Assembly (NCBI GenBank): GCA_022828225.1 | Contig: JAJEJG010000010.1 | Coordinates: 1 to 36,954, forward strand | Direction of reading: 5' to 3' | DNA: 36,954 bases | From: Nitrospirales bacterium | Lineage (GTDB): Bacteria > Nitrospirota > Nitrospiria > Nitrospirales > UBA8639 | In this document: in pieces, positions 1 through 7,408 of the stretch | Layout: every line of letters starts with the position of its first letter | How positions within the stretch are numbered: position 1 is the first letter of the stretch | The notes under the pieces: model-generated | Databases searched by the model: none | The model's input: the letters and a program-made list of their open reading frames with translations, nothing else | What the model was told of the DNA's origin: nothing | Made by a program: the position numbers and the translations under genes

Positions 1-1
1 G

Positions 2-151
2 AAGCGGGCGTTGTCGACGAATGACGCGAACGACGTGCAATTCGGCGCCGGGGCGAGCATTCCGGTAGCGTTTGCGGTGTGGGATGGCCAGAACGTGGAA
101 CGGAATGGCATGAAGGGCATCTCCACCTGGTTCACCGCCAAAATGCCGTAA
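2..151 (+). CDS. 3' end of heme-b gamma-subunit-like protein (EB_dh / NxrC-like), partial
   Basis: Only the last 49 codons are in the window; the reading frame enters from the left edge and stops at TAA 149-151. The visible tail contains IPVAFAVWDGQNVERNG followed by a short hydrophobic end. The same pattern (VAFAVWNGENKERNG) closes the second gamma-subunit-like protein at 6012-6905, so the two are paralogues. This ending is typical of the ethylbenzene-dehydrogenase-like heme-b domain found in gamma subunits of type II DMSO-reductase enzymes (ethylbenzene dehydrogenase, chlorate reductase, nitrite oxidoreductase). A strong terminator follows directly, so this is the last gene of an upstream operon. 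Whether that operon encodes nitrite oxidoreductase cannot be seen here. Family placement is fairly sure; the specific enzyme is inference. Confidence 0.7.
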   Translation, partial: KRALSTNDANDVQFGAGASIPVAFAVWDGQNVERNGMKGISTWFTAKMP

Positions 152-186
152 GACATACCGAATTTATTTGAAGTAGGGAATTGAAG

Positions 187-235
187 AGACCCTGGGGTCC
201 TCCTGGAAAGAAGGGGGACGTCAGGGTCTTTTTTT
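187..235 (+). terminator. rho-independent terminator after the gamma-subunit-like gene
   Basis: Perfect 8-bp outer stem AGACCCTG (187-194) / CAGGGTCT (222-229), with a further GTCC-rich inner stem, followed by a run of T (230-235). It sits 36 bp after the stop codon and separates the upstream operon from the radical SAM gene. Confidence 0.85.
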
Positions 236-315
236 AGGTGGTGTTTTGAGGGACTTGGCATCCATGTGTGATGTCATGTGACCGGATGTCAAAAAGTATC
301 AGTCCTTTCGTAGAG

Positions 316-345
316 TTGCATAAGAAACCGGAAGCCGTGTATAAG
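316..345 (+). promoter_or_regulatory. candidate sigma-70 promoter for the radical SAM operon
   Basis: TTGCAT (316-321) and TATAAG (340-345) are 18 bp apart in the 207-bp gap between the terminator and the next gene. A direct repeat GATGTCA (270-276 and 285-291) lies just upstream and could be a regulator site. Both are weak matches read by eye. The rest of the gap 236-442 shows no gene. Confidence 0.35.
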
Positions 346-442
346 AATTGCAGACCCTTCTGGGCATCAATTGACGAACGACACTGATGATCGGAAGATG
401 CATATTCATGGGACACCAGACTACTTCATGTAAGGAGGCAAT

Positions 443-2218
443 GTGAAAATCTCTTTACTATTTCCTCCCAGTTGGCATCCCTCGCAACCCTACCTGAGTC
501 TTCCTTGTTTAACGGCTTTTCTCGACCAGGCCGGCATTACCGACAAGAGTCAACGCGATCTGAATATTGAACTTCTCGATACGATTCTCTCGAGAACGTA
601 TGGCCTGGAAGTGTATGAAAAACTTGTTGAAAAACTGAAGAAATTGGAGCATTCGCGTCAGGGCGAAACGGGACCGGGGAGCGATGAACATTACGGTCGT
701 ATTGTGGAAGCCTTGGACCGGTTCCCCCATTTGATCGATCAGATCGAACCGGCCAAAGCCTCACTCCGTGGGGAAGAGTTTTATGACATTGAGCGGTATC
801 GGGAATGTCTGTTTTTGATCGATCGCTGGTTGGAGGTGGTGTCTTCGGTGTATTTCCCAACCAGGATTACCGTCGTCGACAACCAATTTTCCTATTCCAT
901 CTATTCCTCTCGAGAGATTCTCAAAGCGATTCATGATGAAGAACAAAATCCGTATCTGGACTTATATCGACAACATTTTCTCTCTTCCATTCTCGATGAA
1001 GATCCTGGGTTGATCGGCGTATCGATTACCGCAACGTCCCAGATCATCCCCGGCCTGACCTTGTGCCGGCTCATCAAGGAAGCGAATCCCGACATACACG
1101 TGACCGTGGGCGGCAGCATCTTCACCAGGCTGGTGGACAACCTGCGTCGAGGTGACCGGCTATTCCAGGTAACGGACGATTTTATCGTGTTCGAGGGAGA
1201 GAAGGCGTTACTGGAGTTGGTGAATCAATTGGAAGGGAAAAAGAATTTTGCGAAGGTTCCCAATCTCATCTATCGGGACAACGGAAAAGTCATCGTCAAT
1301 CAGCCGTTCTATTCAGAGAATTTGGCGGAACATCCGGCTCCCAATTACGATGGATTCCCGCTCGACCGTTACCTGGCTCCGAAGACGGTGTTGCCGGTGC
1401 AGTTTTCACGAGGGTGTTATTATAAGGACTGCGCTTTCTGCGCCCTGACGTTGGACCATCAGAATTTCCGCCAAAAGGATCCCATCAAGGTTGTGGACGA
1501 GCTCGAAGCGCTTTCCAAAAGGTATGACACGCCGTTTTTCTTCTTCACCGATGAATGCCTGGCGCTTTCGCCGACGCGCCGGCTCTGTAAAGAGATCCTG
1601 AAACGACAATGTGACTTTCAATGGACGGCCGAACTGCGTTTTGAGAAGAATCTCTCGAGAGAATTGCTGACCCTCATGCGGGATGCCGGGTGCCACAAGA
1701 TCGTATTCGGGTTGGAGACCTACAACAAGCGTATGATGGACTTTATGCAAAAGGGCATTACCCAGGAGAACGTCGACCGGATTTGTTCGGACTGCGTTGA
1801 CTTGGGAATCGGGGTCCATTGCTACGTCATCGTCGGCTTCCCGACCGAAACGGAGGCGGAAGCCAGGGAAACCATGAATTTCGTGTTGGACAATACAAAG
1901 TTGAATTCGTCGTATGGGTTTTCATGCCAGCCCTGTCTCTTCGATCTTGAAAAAGAAGCTCCCATTATGAACGATCCGGGAGGCTACGGGATTCAACGGA
2001 TTATGAGACCGGCTGCTGAAGATTTGAGCTTGGGCTTTTTCTATGAAGTCAAAGAGGGCATGACGCCAGAACAGGCGGAAAAGCTGTATCAACACGTGTA
2101 CGAAAAAATCAGCGAGGTGGTCGTGGAATTGCCGTTCAACTATTCCATGGCCGATGGCTTGCTGTACATCGCTCGCCATAAACGACAACATGCTCCGGAA
2201 TTCACTGCCGTTTCTTAA
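443..2218 (+). CDS. B12-binding-type radical SAM protein
   Basis: A 591-residue protein with the architecture of cobalamin-binding-domain radical SAM enzymes. The N-terminus (KISLLFPPSWHP) and a Rossmann-like region near residues 185-250 (GLIGVSITATSQ, VTVGGS) resemble the B12-binding fold, although the DxHxxG cobalamin ligand motif is not obvious. The radical SAM cluster motif is C325-x4-C330-x2-C333 (GCYYKDCAFC), a spacing seen in this subgroup. A conserved FGLET segment and a GFPTET segment follow in the TIM barrel. The start is GTG at 443, chosen because AAGGAGG (432-438) precedes it; the ATG at 441 is out of frame and stops at once. It heads a co-directional gene series with a membrane protein and a TPR protein. 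The substrate is unknown; C-methylation or another radical chemistry is possible. Confidence 0.85.
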   Translation: MKISLLFPPSWHPSQPYLSLPCLTAFLDQAGITDKSQRDLNIELLDTILSRTYGLEVYEKLVEKLKKLEHSRQGETGPGSDEHYGRIVEALDRFPHLIDQIEPAKASLRGEEFYDIERYRECLFLIDRWLEVVSSVYFPTRITVVDNQFSYSIYSSREILKAIHDEEQNPYLDLYRQHFLSSILDEDPGLIGVSITATSQIIPGLTLCRLIKEANPDIHVTVGGSIFTRLVDNLRRGDRLFQVTDDFIVFEGEKALLELVNQLEGKKNFAKVPNLIYRDNGKVIVNQPFYSENLAEHPAPNYDGFPLDRYLAPKTVLPVQFSRGCYYKDCAFCALTLDHQNFRQKDPIKVVDELEALSKRYDTPFFFFTDECLALSPTRRLCKEILKRQCDFQWTAELRFEKNLSRELLTLMRDAGCHKIVFGLETYNKRMMDFMQKGITQENVDRICSDCVDLGIGVHCYVIVGFPTETEAEARETMNFVLDNTKLNSSYGFSCQPCLFDLEKEAPIMNDPGGYGIQRIMRPAAEDLSLGFFYEVKEGMTPEQAEKLYQHVYEKISEVVVELPFNYSMADGLLYIARHKRQHAPEFTAVS

Positions 2219-2286
2219 TCGCGAAGAGCCGTCTGTGTATTCTCAGTGCTGATCTGACCGGATAGAGAAGAAAAGGCGGAACGGAT

Positions 2287-3396
2287 ATGACGGCAGCGCC
2301 GACATCGGGTCACGAAAGCGGGACGAACTCCGGTATCCTGTTTGAGTATGCGCTCAAGTTTCTGCTGCTGTCGGCGTTTTTGGAACTCGTGCTGTATCGC
2401 TTGGCCTCCCGGCTTGGCATGCACATGGCCAAGCTCGCCGAAAAATCCGAAGCCGTCCGGTTGACGTTTAAGACGCTTTCCTCCTTGGGGTTCATTCTTC
2501 TCAACGTCACCTCCATCCTGCTGTTCCTGGTCCTTTTCATTCTGCTGATCCAGAAAGTACGGCAATCGATATGGTCAGGGAGGTTTGACGGGTTCTTGGT
2601 CCCGTCCGTCTCCCTGCTCGTCGTGTTAACGGTCGTCTATCTTCTGTTTCCGCCCGCCATGTTGGGATCGGTTGTCTATAATGTCGTGTCCTTCGTGATC
2701 CTGGCGACCCTGATGGCGGAATTTCTGGCAACGCATCATCTGTGGGCGCAACGTATCACCGTGGGGTGTTTTTTCTTCGGCATCATGGGGTGGATTTACT
2801 ACCAGACGGTGTCCACCACCTATGGGTTAATGGGCATTGTCTCCGCGCCGCCTTTCGTGAATGAAATCAGCCGGGGAGGCGAGGCCCTCATGGTCCTGGC
2901 GAGTATCCTGGTTTTGTGGTCGTACGGCAGCACGTCGCTCTTTACCAAGAACAAGACCCAACGGAAGTGGGCCATGACGCTGCTGTTGAGCGGGAGCGCA
3001 ACCTTTTTCGTGCTGCTCTACATCGATTTTTTTCTGTCGCTCTATAGCCCCGCGCTGGCCGAAGACGCGAGAAAGGCCGGGCAGGGAATCGGCTGGGTAT
3101 TTCAAATGGGCATGGGGTACACGTTTTATTTACCCTTTGCTCTTTATATGGCAGGGTTTACCTGCTGGGCGTACACCGTCATTAAACTGGTGTTGATCGG
3201 TCGCCTGGCAGGCTATGGTTTGGGATTGATGTTCATGGCGGGATATGCCTTGCAGTTGTCGCATTTGACGTTAATGGTGGTCGTTGGGCTCATGCTGATG
3301 ACGCTCGACAAGCGGGGCACGCTGGGCAAATTACGCAATAAAGCAGGAACCGTGGCGTATGCCCCGGTGACGCCTGCATTCAGCCAAATACGTTGA
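2287..3396 (+). CDS. polytopic inner-membrane protein, unknown function
   Basis: 369 residues with about nine hydrophobic segments. The first lies near residues 22-40 (YALKFLLLSAFLELVLY), the second near 68-89 (LGFILLNVTSILLFLVLFILLI), and further segments continue to the last near 310-340. There is no signal peptide and no heme- or quinone-binding motif that I recognise. Charged loops are short except around residues 220-230 (TKNKTQRKW) and 260-270. The C-terminal tail is basic (DKRGTLGKLRNKAG). The gene lies 68 bp after the radical SAM gene, with AAGGCGGA upstream of its ATG, and its stop is only 17 bp before the preferred start of the TPR gene, so the three are probably cotranscribed. Given the neighbours, a membrane anchor or transport role in the respiratory module is possible but unproven. 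Confidence 0.7.
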   Translation: MTAAPTSGHESGTNSGILFEYALKFLLLSAFLELVLYRLASRLGMHMAKLAEKSEAVRLTFKTLSSLGFILLNVTSILLFLVLFILLIQKVRQSIWSGRFDGFLVPSVSLLVVLTVVYLLFPPAMLGSVVYNVVSFVILATLMAEFLATHHLWAQRITVGCFFFGIMGWIYYQTVSTTYGLMGIVSAPPFVNEISRGGEALMVLASILVLWSYGSTSLFTKNKTQRKWAMTLLLSGSATFFVLLYIDFFLSLYSPALAEDARKAGQGIGWVFQMGMGYTFYLPFALYMAGFTCWAYTVIKLVLIGRLAGYGLGLMFMAGYALQLSHLTLMVVVGLMLMTLDKRGTLGKLRNKAGTVAYAPVTPAFSQIR

Positions 3397-3413
3397 GAGG
3401 ACATGTAACGATC

Positions 3414-4214
3414 ATGGAAGCAGAACGTGTTGCAACACAGGAAGAGGGCGGGGTGGCCGAGCCGCAGGCCCAAGAGCAGCAGTTGACGCCGGATGAAGAG
3501 ATTGCGGAACTTGAAAAGTTGCTCAGTGAAGAGCCGGACGATTTTCAAGCCCGTTGCCGGTTGGGCGAGTTGTATTTTGGGAAAGGGAAACTGGAAGAGG
3601 CCCTGACCGAAGTCAAAAAGGCCATCGAAATGGCCGAGGGGTTGAGAACCGAAATGGATCGATCTCTGGCCATGTATTATTCCAACTTGGGTACGATCTA
3701 CGGCACCAAGGGGATGATGGACGATGCCCGTCCCCAATTCGAGCGGGCGCTGGAGTTGAACAAGTATGACGTGCTGTCCCTGTTCAATCTGGGAAGGCTC
3801 CATAACGACAAGAAAGAATACATGCAGGCCAAGGAATATTTCGAGCGATTAATCGAAATTACCCCGGAAGATCCGATTGCCTGGTATAATCTGGCAGGCG
3901 TCTATGAAGAGTTGGATAATCCGCAGATATCGGACTACAACACCCTGGATATGGCGGTGCAGGCCTATATGAAGGTTTTGGAATTCGATCCCAAACACTT
4001 GGAGTCCAGTTTTAAACTCATGGACATTGCGTTTACGTTGAAAAAATCCGACATGGCTGTAAAAATCATGGAAGAAGCCGTTGAGCACAGCCCGGATGAG
4101 CCGTTGGCGTACTACAACCTCATCAATACCTATGAAAAGTGTAAAATGTTCGAGCAGGCCGAAGAAGCGCGCCAACGGCTAAAGCAGCGGTTTGCAAAAC
4201 GAGCCCGTGACTGA
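3414..4214 (+). CDS. tetratricopeptide-repeat protein
   Basis: About 266 residues, mostly TPR units. Recognisable repeats include ARCRLGELYFGKGKLEEAL, YYSNLGTIYGTKGMMDDAR, LFNLGRLHNDKKEYMQAK, AWYNLAGVYEELDN and a final AYYNLINTYEKCKMFEQAE. The N-terminus is acidic and Gln-rich, with no signal peptide, so a cytoplasmic scaffold is expected. The ATG at 3414 is preferred because AGAGGA lies upstream; a TTG at 3393 in the same frame overlaps the preceding stop and has no ribosome binding site. Some nitrite oxidoreductase clusters (for example in anammox bacteria) include a TPR protein, so a role in assembling the neighbouring redox proteins is possible. That link is inference from position. Confidence 0.8.
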   Translation: MEAERVATQEEGGVAEPQAQEQQLTPDEEIAELEKLLSEEPDDFQARCRLGELYFGKGKLEEALTEVKKAIEMAEGLRTEMDRSLAMYYSNLGTIYGTKGMMDDARPQFERALELNKYDVLSLFNLGRLHNDKKEYMQAKEYFERLIEITPEDPIAWYNLAGVYEELDNPQISDYNTLDMAVQAYMKVLEFDPKHLESSFKLMDIAFTLKKSDMAVKIMEEAVEHSPDEPLAYYNLINTYEKCKMFEQAEEARQRLKQRFAKRARD

Positions 4215-4241
4215 CGGCGTTGGTATGAAGAGAGTTCCCTT

Positions 4242-4375
4242 CTGTCATTCCCGACGTTAGTAATCGGGAATCCAGTGTCTTTTGTCTTCACGGAGAAGGA
4301 GAAAGCAAAGACGCTGGATCCTAATGGATTGCCTGGATCCCCGATCGAGTCGGGGACAAGCGTCGAGGATGACAG
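4242..4375. repeat. REP-like palindromic repeat doublet, family A
   Basis: A roughly 134-bp imperfect palindrome that starts CTGTCATTCCCGAC and ends in the complementary ATGACAG (4369-4375). Each half has a small hairpin followed by an ATCCAGTGTCTTTTG-like tail. Related doublets occur at 11968-12058 and 15732-15831. It fills the gap between the TPR gene and tatA. Confidence 0.75.
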
Positions 4376-4395
4376 ATTGAAAGGAGAAGACCATC

Positions 4396-4707
4396 ATGTT
4401 TGGGAGTTTAGGGTTTACCGAGTTGATTTTGATACTGTTCATTGTGTTGATCATATTCGGCGCCGGGAAATTGCCCCAACTCGGTGAGGGGGTCGGGAAA
4501 GCGATCAAGGGCTTCAAGAAATCCGTGAATGAAGCGGAAGCCGTTGACCTCGAGGCGCAGAATATCGCAGACCAACAGGCTCAGGCCCAGGTGAGTCCGC
4601 ACGGTGCGGACGCGGCGCCACCGCCGGCCCCGGCTCCTCAAGGCGATCAAACGGTTGCTCCGGCACAAGCCGCTCAACCGGAACCGGCGGAGACGCCGAA
4701 GAGTTAA
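4396..4707 (+). CDS. tatA: twin-arginine translocase subunit TatA/TatE
   Basis: 103 residues, normal for TatA. The N-terminus [30 protein letters not shown] is the diagnostic hydrophobic helix, the FG.GKLP hinge and the start of the amphipathic helix ([15 protein letters not shown]). The rest is a low-complexity, Ala/Pro/Gln-rich tail. TatA oligomers form the pore that exports folded cofactor-bearing proteins across the inner membrane. The start is preceded by AAGGAG at about 4380-4385. No tatB or tatC is nearby, so this copy must work with components encoded elsewhere. Its place inside a block of periplasmic redox genes suggests a dedicated supply of export capacity, as folded molybdo-enzymes need Tat; this is inference. 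Confidence 0.92.
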   Translation: MFGSLGFTELILILFIVLIIFGAGKLPQLGEGVGKAIKGFKKSVNEAEAVDLEAQNIADQQAQAQVSPHGADAAPPPAPAPQGDQTVAPAQAAQPEPAETPKS

Positions 4708-4748
4708 TGGCCTGCGGTGCGGCGGGAACATAAAGACAGGAGTATGGT

Positions 4749-6002
4749 ATGGAAACAAGCGTAGAATCCCCGGTCGGAAAAATTGAAACGTTTGCGGGAA
4801 ACGGCAAGTCCCGGAGTACGGGTGACGGGAAACGTGCGAAGAAAGCCGGCATTCCGTTGCCGAATCACATTTGCGTCGACAAGGAAGGGCGTTGGCTCTA
4901 CATCGCGGAAAACGGGTCGGACCGGGTGCGCCGGGTCGATTTGGAGGCCGGGATCATTCACAACTATGCGGGCATCGGGGAAACCTGTTACAGCGGGGAT
5001 TACGGCCCTTGCGCCGAAGCCGGGCTGTACCTGCCCTTGAGCGTGGCGATAGACGCGAATAACGATCTGTATATCTGTGATTCCGGAAGCAACCGTATTC
5101 GCAAAGTCGATCACGGGACTGACATCATTACCACGGTCGTGGGGTCGGGAGACTCCGGCTTCAACGGCGACGGTCCGGCGTTGGAGGTCAACCTGACTTA
5201 TCCCGGGGCTATTGCCTTCGATGCGGATAACAATCTGTACATTGCGGACACCCAGGCCCACCGCATACGCAAATACGATCCGCAAACGGGTATGGTGACC
5301 ACGATTGCGGGGACATGGACCAGGGAAGATGAAGACTGGATCAGCCCCCTGACCGCGCAAAACCTGGTGGTGCTGTCCGGTGACGCCATCGGCATCGACT
5401 TCAGCGACGATCAAGGCTGGCTTCGCCCGCAATGTTCGGATAATTTGGACCTGTCCCCCTATCTGGACGACGGTCGACCGGCGCTGGAAGCGAAGCTCTG
5501 GGACGTGGTGGCGATCGACGCGGACCGTCACGGGAACGTGTACCTCACGGACAAGGCCAGTAACCGCATTCGCAAGGTTGACGCGCAAACGGGCACGATT
5601 TCGACCGTAGCCGGGGTGTGTCGTTTCGGGTATGACGGAGATGGGAAGCCCGCGGTGATGTCCATGTTGAACGTGCCGGAGGCGGCTATTGTCGATGAAG
5701 AGGCCAACGTTTATATTGCCGATTCGATGAATCATCGCATCCGCAAAGTGGATCCCGCCACGGGCATGATCGAGACCATTGCGGGGAACGGAGACAGCGG
5801 GTACGAGGACAAGAACATGGGCGGATGCGGCGCCGCGCGCTTTGTCGCCAAGGAAGACGCGGGGATGCTGAAACATGGCGACGGGAACCTCGCCGTGGAT
5901 GCGGTGGTGAATGCCCCGTCGGGTTTGGCTCTTGACGGTCACGGGTACCTCTATATTTGCGAACGCAACGAAAATAAAGTCCGGCGCGTCAAACTTTGGT
6001 AA
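4749..6002 (+). CDS. NHL-repeat beta-propeller protein
   Basis: 417 residues with six NHL-type repeats of the form YIAD-x-x-x-x-RIRKVDPxTGxIxTIAG. Examples are YIAENGSDRVRRVD, YICDSGSNRIRKVD, YIADTQAHRIRKYD, YLTDKASNRIRKVD, YIADSMNHRIRKVD and a closing YICERNENKVRRVK. Six repeats fit a single six-bladed propeller. An insertion of about 50 residues with acidic character (around residues 195-245) separates blades three and four. No signal peptide is visible, so the location is uncertain. AGGAG precedes the ATG at 4749. NHL propellers usually bind proteins or ligands; nothing here shows catalysis. The gene lies 9 bp before the next gamma-subunit-like gene, so cotranslation is likely and a partner role is plausible. 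Confidence 0.85.
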   Translation: METSVESPVGKIETFAGNGKSRSTGDGKRAKKAGIPLPNHICVDKEGRWLYIAENGSDRVRRVDLEAGIIHNYAGIGETCYSGDYGPCAEAGLYLPLSVAIDANNDLYICDSGSNRIRKVDHGTDIITTVVGSGDSGFNGDGPALEVNLTYPGAIAFDADNNLYIADTQAHRIRKYDPQTGMVTTIAGTWTREDEDWISPLTAQNLVVLSGDAIGIDFSDDQGWLRPQCSDNLDLSPYLDDGRPALEAKLWDVVAIDADRHGNVYLTDKASNRIRKVDAQTGTISTVAGVCRFGYDGDGKPAVMSMLNVPEAAIVDEEANVYIADSMNHRIRKVDPATGMIETIAGNGDSGYEDKNMGGCGAARFVAKEDAGMLKHGDGNLAVDAVVNAPSGLALDGHGYLYICERNENKVRRVKLW

Positions 6003-6011
6003 GGGTGACAG

Positions 6012-6905
6012 ATGAGTGAAACAGTAGCATCAAGCCATGGACGCAGTTCCGTGAAATCAAAACGAAGACTTCCCCGTTCGCTGATCCTGCTAGGCTCGGG
6101 AATTGTGTGTCTGGCAATGGCACTGGTTTGGCTTGGTATTCCTGCGGTGAGTTCGCAAGGTATTGTGATCCGGTCGCATTTTACGGACGGTCCGCTGCCC
6201 ACGAAGCCCGATGACGAGGCTTGGGAGACCATCGCACCCATTCCCATTCCCCTGAGCGGTCAGATCATCACGCGACCGGTTTGGCCGGAACCCAGCGCCA
6301 AGGTCATCTCGGTGCGGTCGGTTCACGACGGCAAAGACATCGCATTTCTGGTGGAGTGGCAGGATGCGACCAAGAATGAACAACTGACCCCCGGGGTCTT
6401 TCGTGACGGGGCGGCGCTGGCCCTCCCCTTGGGGAATGCGCCGGCGTTTTTCTGTATGGGCCAATTGGATCACTACGTGAACATCTGGCATTGGAAAGCG
6501 GATTGGCAAAGCGACGTGGATCGCCGGAAAGCCAGGGCCAAGGAACGCGGACGCAAGAAGAGAGGGATTCGCAAGTTCGAAGTGATTCCTCGCCGTCCCT
6601 CTTCGGTCGAAGACCTCATCGGCGGCGGGTTCAGTACGTTGACGAGCAAGAACCGGCAAGGCAAGGTCAAAGGCGAAGCCGAATGGGACAAAGGGTTCTG
6701 GCGAGTGGTGATGAAGCGTCCATTGACCAAAGACGGGGATGACACGGAAAATGAAGCCCTCCTGGTCCCTGGCCGCATGCAAGCCGTGGCCTTTGCCGTC
6801 TGGAACGGCGAGAATAAGGAAAGAAACGGGCAAAAGGCCGTGGCGTCCTGGCTTCAACTGCTGGTCGATCCGGTCGGCGGCACGAAGGCTTTGACGAAAT
6901 CCTGA
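6012..6905 (+). CDS. heme-b gamma-subunit-like protein (EB_dh domain; NxrC-like)
   Basis: 297 residues. A basic N-terminus and one hydrophobic segment (residues about 24-44) form an uncleaved or cleaved signal anchor without a twin-arginine motif. The mature part starts VIRSHFTDGPLP and continues with an ethylbenzene-dehydrogenase-like heme-binding domain. The conserved stretch FCMG...VNIWHWKADW contains Met149 and Lys162. In ethylbenzene dehydrogenase the heme-b iron is held by Met and Lys, so these are candidate ligands. The end (VAFAVWNGENKERNG) matches the partial gene at 2-151. Between lies a strongly basic insertion (about residues 170-190, KARAKERGRKKRGIRK). There is no alpha or beta catalytic subunit beside it, so it may be an orphan gamma subunit or an electron carrier for the cytochromes downstream. 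Confidence 0.8.
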   Translation: MSETVASSHGRSSVKSKRRLPRSLILLGSGIVCLAMALVWLGIPAVSSQGIVIRSHFTDGPLPTKPDDEAWETIAPIPIPLSGQIITRPVWPEPSAKVISVRSVHDGKDIAFLVEWQDATKNEQLTPGVFRDGAALALPLGNAPAFFCMGQLDHYVNIWHWKADWQSDVDRRKARAKERGRKKRGIRKFEVIPRRPSSVEDLIGGGFSTLTSKNRQGKVKGEAEWDKGFWRVVMKRPLTKDGDDTENEALLVPGRMQAVAFAVWNGENKERNGQKAVASWLQLLVDPVGGTKALTKS

Positions 6906-6959
6906 GCCGGTTCACGGTTGTCTTCATGTGGCTCTCCGACTCCATAACATGAAGGGCGA

Positions 6960-7406
6960 ATGATGATGATCAGATGGTCGCGTCGTATCGTGTTGGCACT
7001 TTGCATCAGTGGCGTTGTGGGGTGGTTTTTCCTCTCTGTCCCGGAGTCCGTCGCCGAAGAAATGACCGAGGATCGAGCCTTGGCCCTGGCGTTAGAGTTC
7101 GGAATCGACGTCGAAGAAGTCAATGAGGAGATCAAAGAATTTCTTGGCTTGACCAAGGCCGAAGGCGTGGTGGTTTTCGAGGTGATCGGAAGTTCGCCGG
7201 CAGACCGTGCCGGCATCAAGGTCAAGGCCGTGCTCAAGGAGGTAGACGGAAAAGATATCCGGACCTTGCTGGATTTGGGAAAGGCGCTCGAAAAAGCGAT
7301 GCCGACGCAGAATTTCTCCGTGGCGACGTTTGAACCGGCCGGCATCGATGATCAGGGTGTCGGTGGCGGGCTGAACTTCCACTTCGTACGAGTTGAGAAA
7401 GATTAA
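6960..7406 (+). CDS. exported single-PDZ-domain protein
   Basis: 148 residues. An N-terminal signal sequence (RRIVLALCISGVVGWFFLSV, probable cleavage near SVAEE) is followed by a short acidic helical region and then one PDZ domain around residues 60-135, with GVVVFEVIGSSPADRAGIK and KEVDGKDIRTLLDLGKAL as its carboxylate-binding and alpha-B regions. No protease domain is present. Three tandem ATGs (6960, 6963, 6966) make the exact start uncertain; GAAGGG lies just upstream. The stop is 2 bp before the first pentaheme cytochrome gene, which implies tight coupling. A periplasmic adaptor for the neighbouring cytochromes or gamma-subunit-like protein is a fair inference. Confidence 0.8.
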   Translation: MMMIRWSRRIVLALCISGVVGWFFLSVPESVAEEMTEDRALALALEFGIDVEEVNEEIKEFLGLTKAEGVVVFEVIGSSPADRAGIKVKAVLKEVDGKDIRTLLDLGKALEKAMPTQNFSVATFEPAGIDDQGVGGGLNFHFVRVEKD

Positions 7407-7408
7407 CC

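Noticed and set aside
3393-3413. TTG start for the TPR protein overlapping the previous stop codon
   Set aside because: No Shine-Dalgarno upstream, whereas AGAGGA precedes ATG 3414.
4704-5942. 412-codon minus-strand frame opposite the NHL protein
   Set aside because: A mirror of the repetitive NHL codons; the NHL repeats on the + strand are clear.
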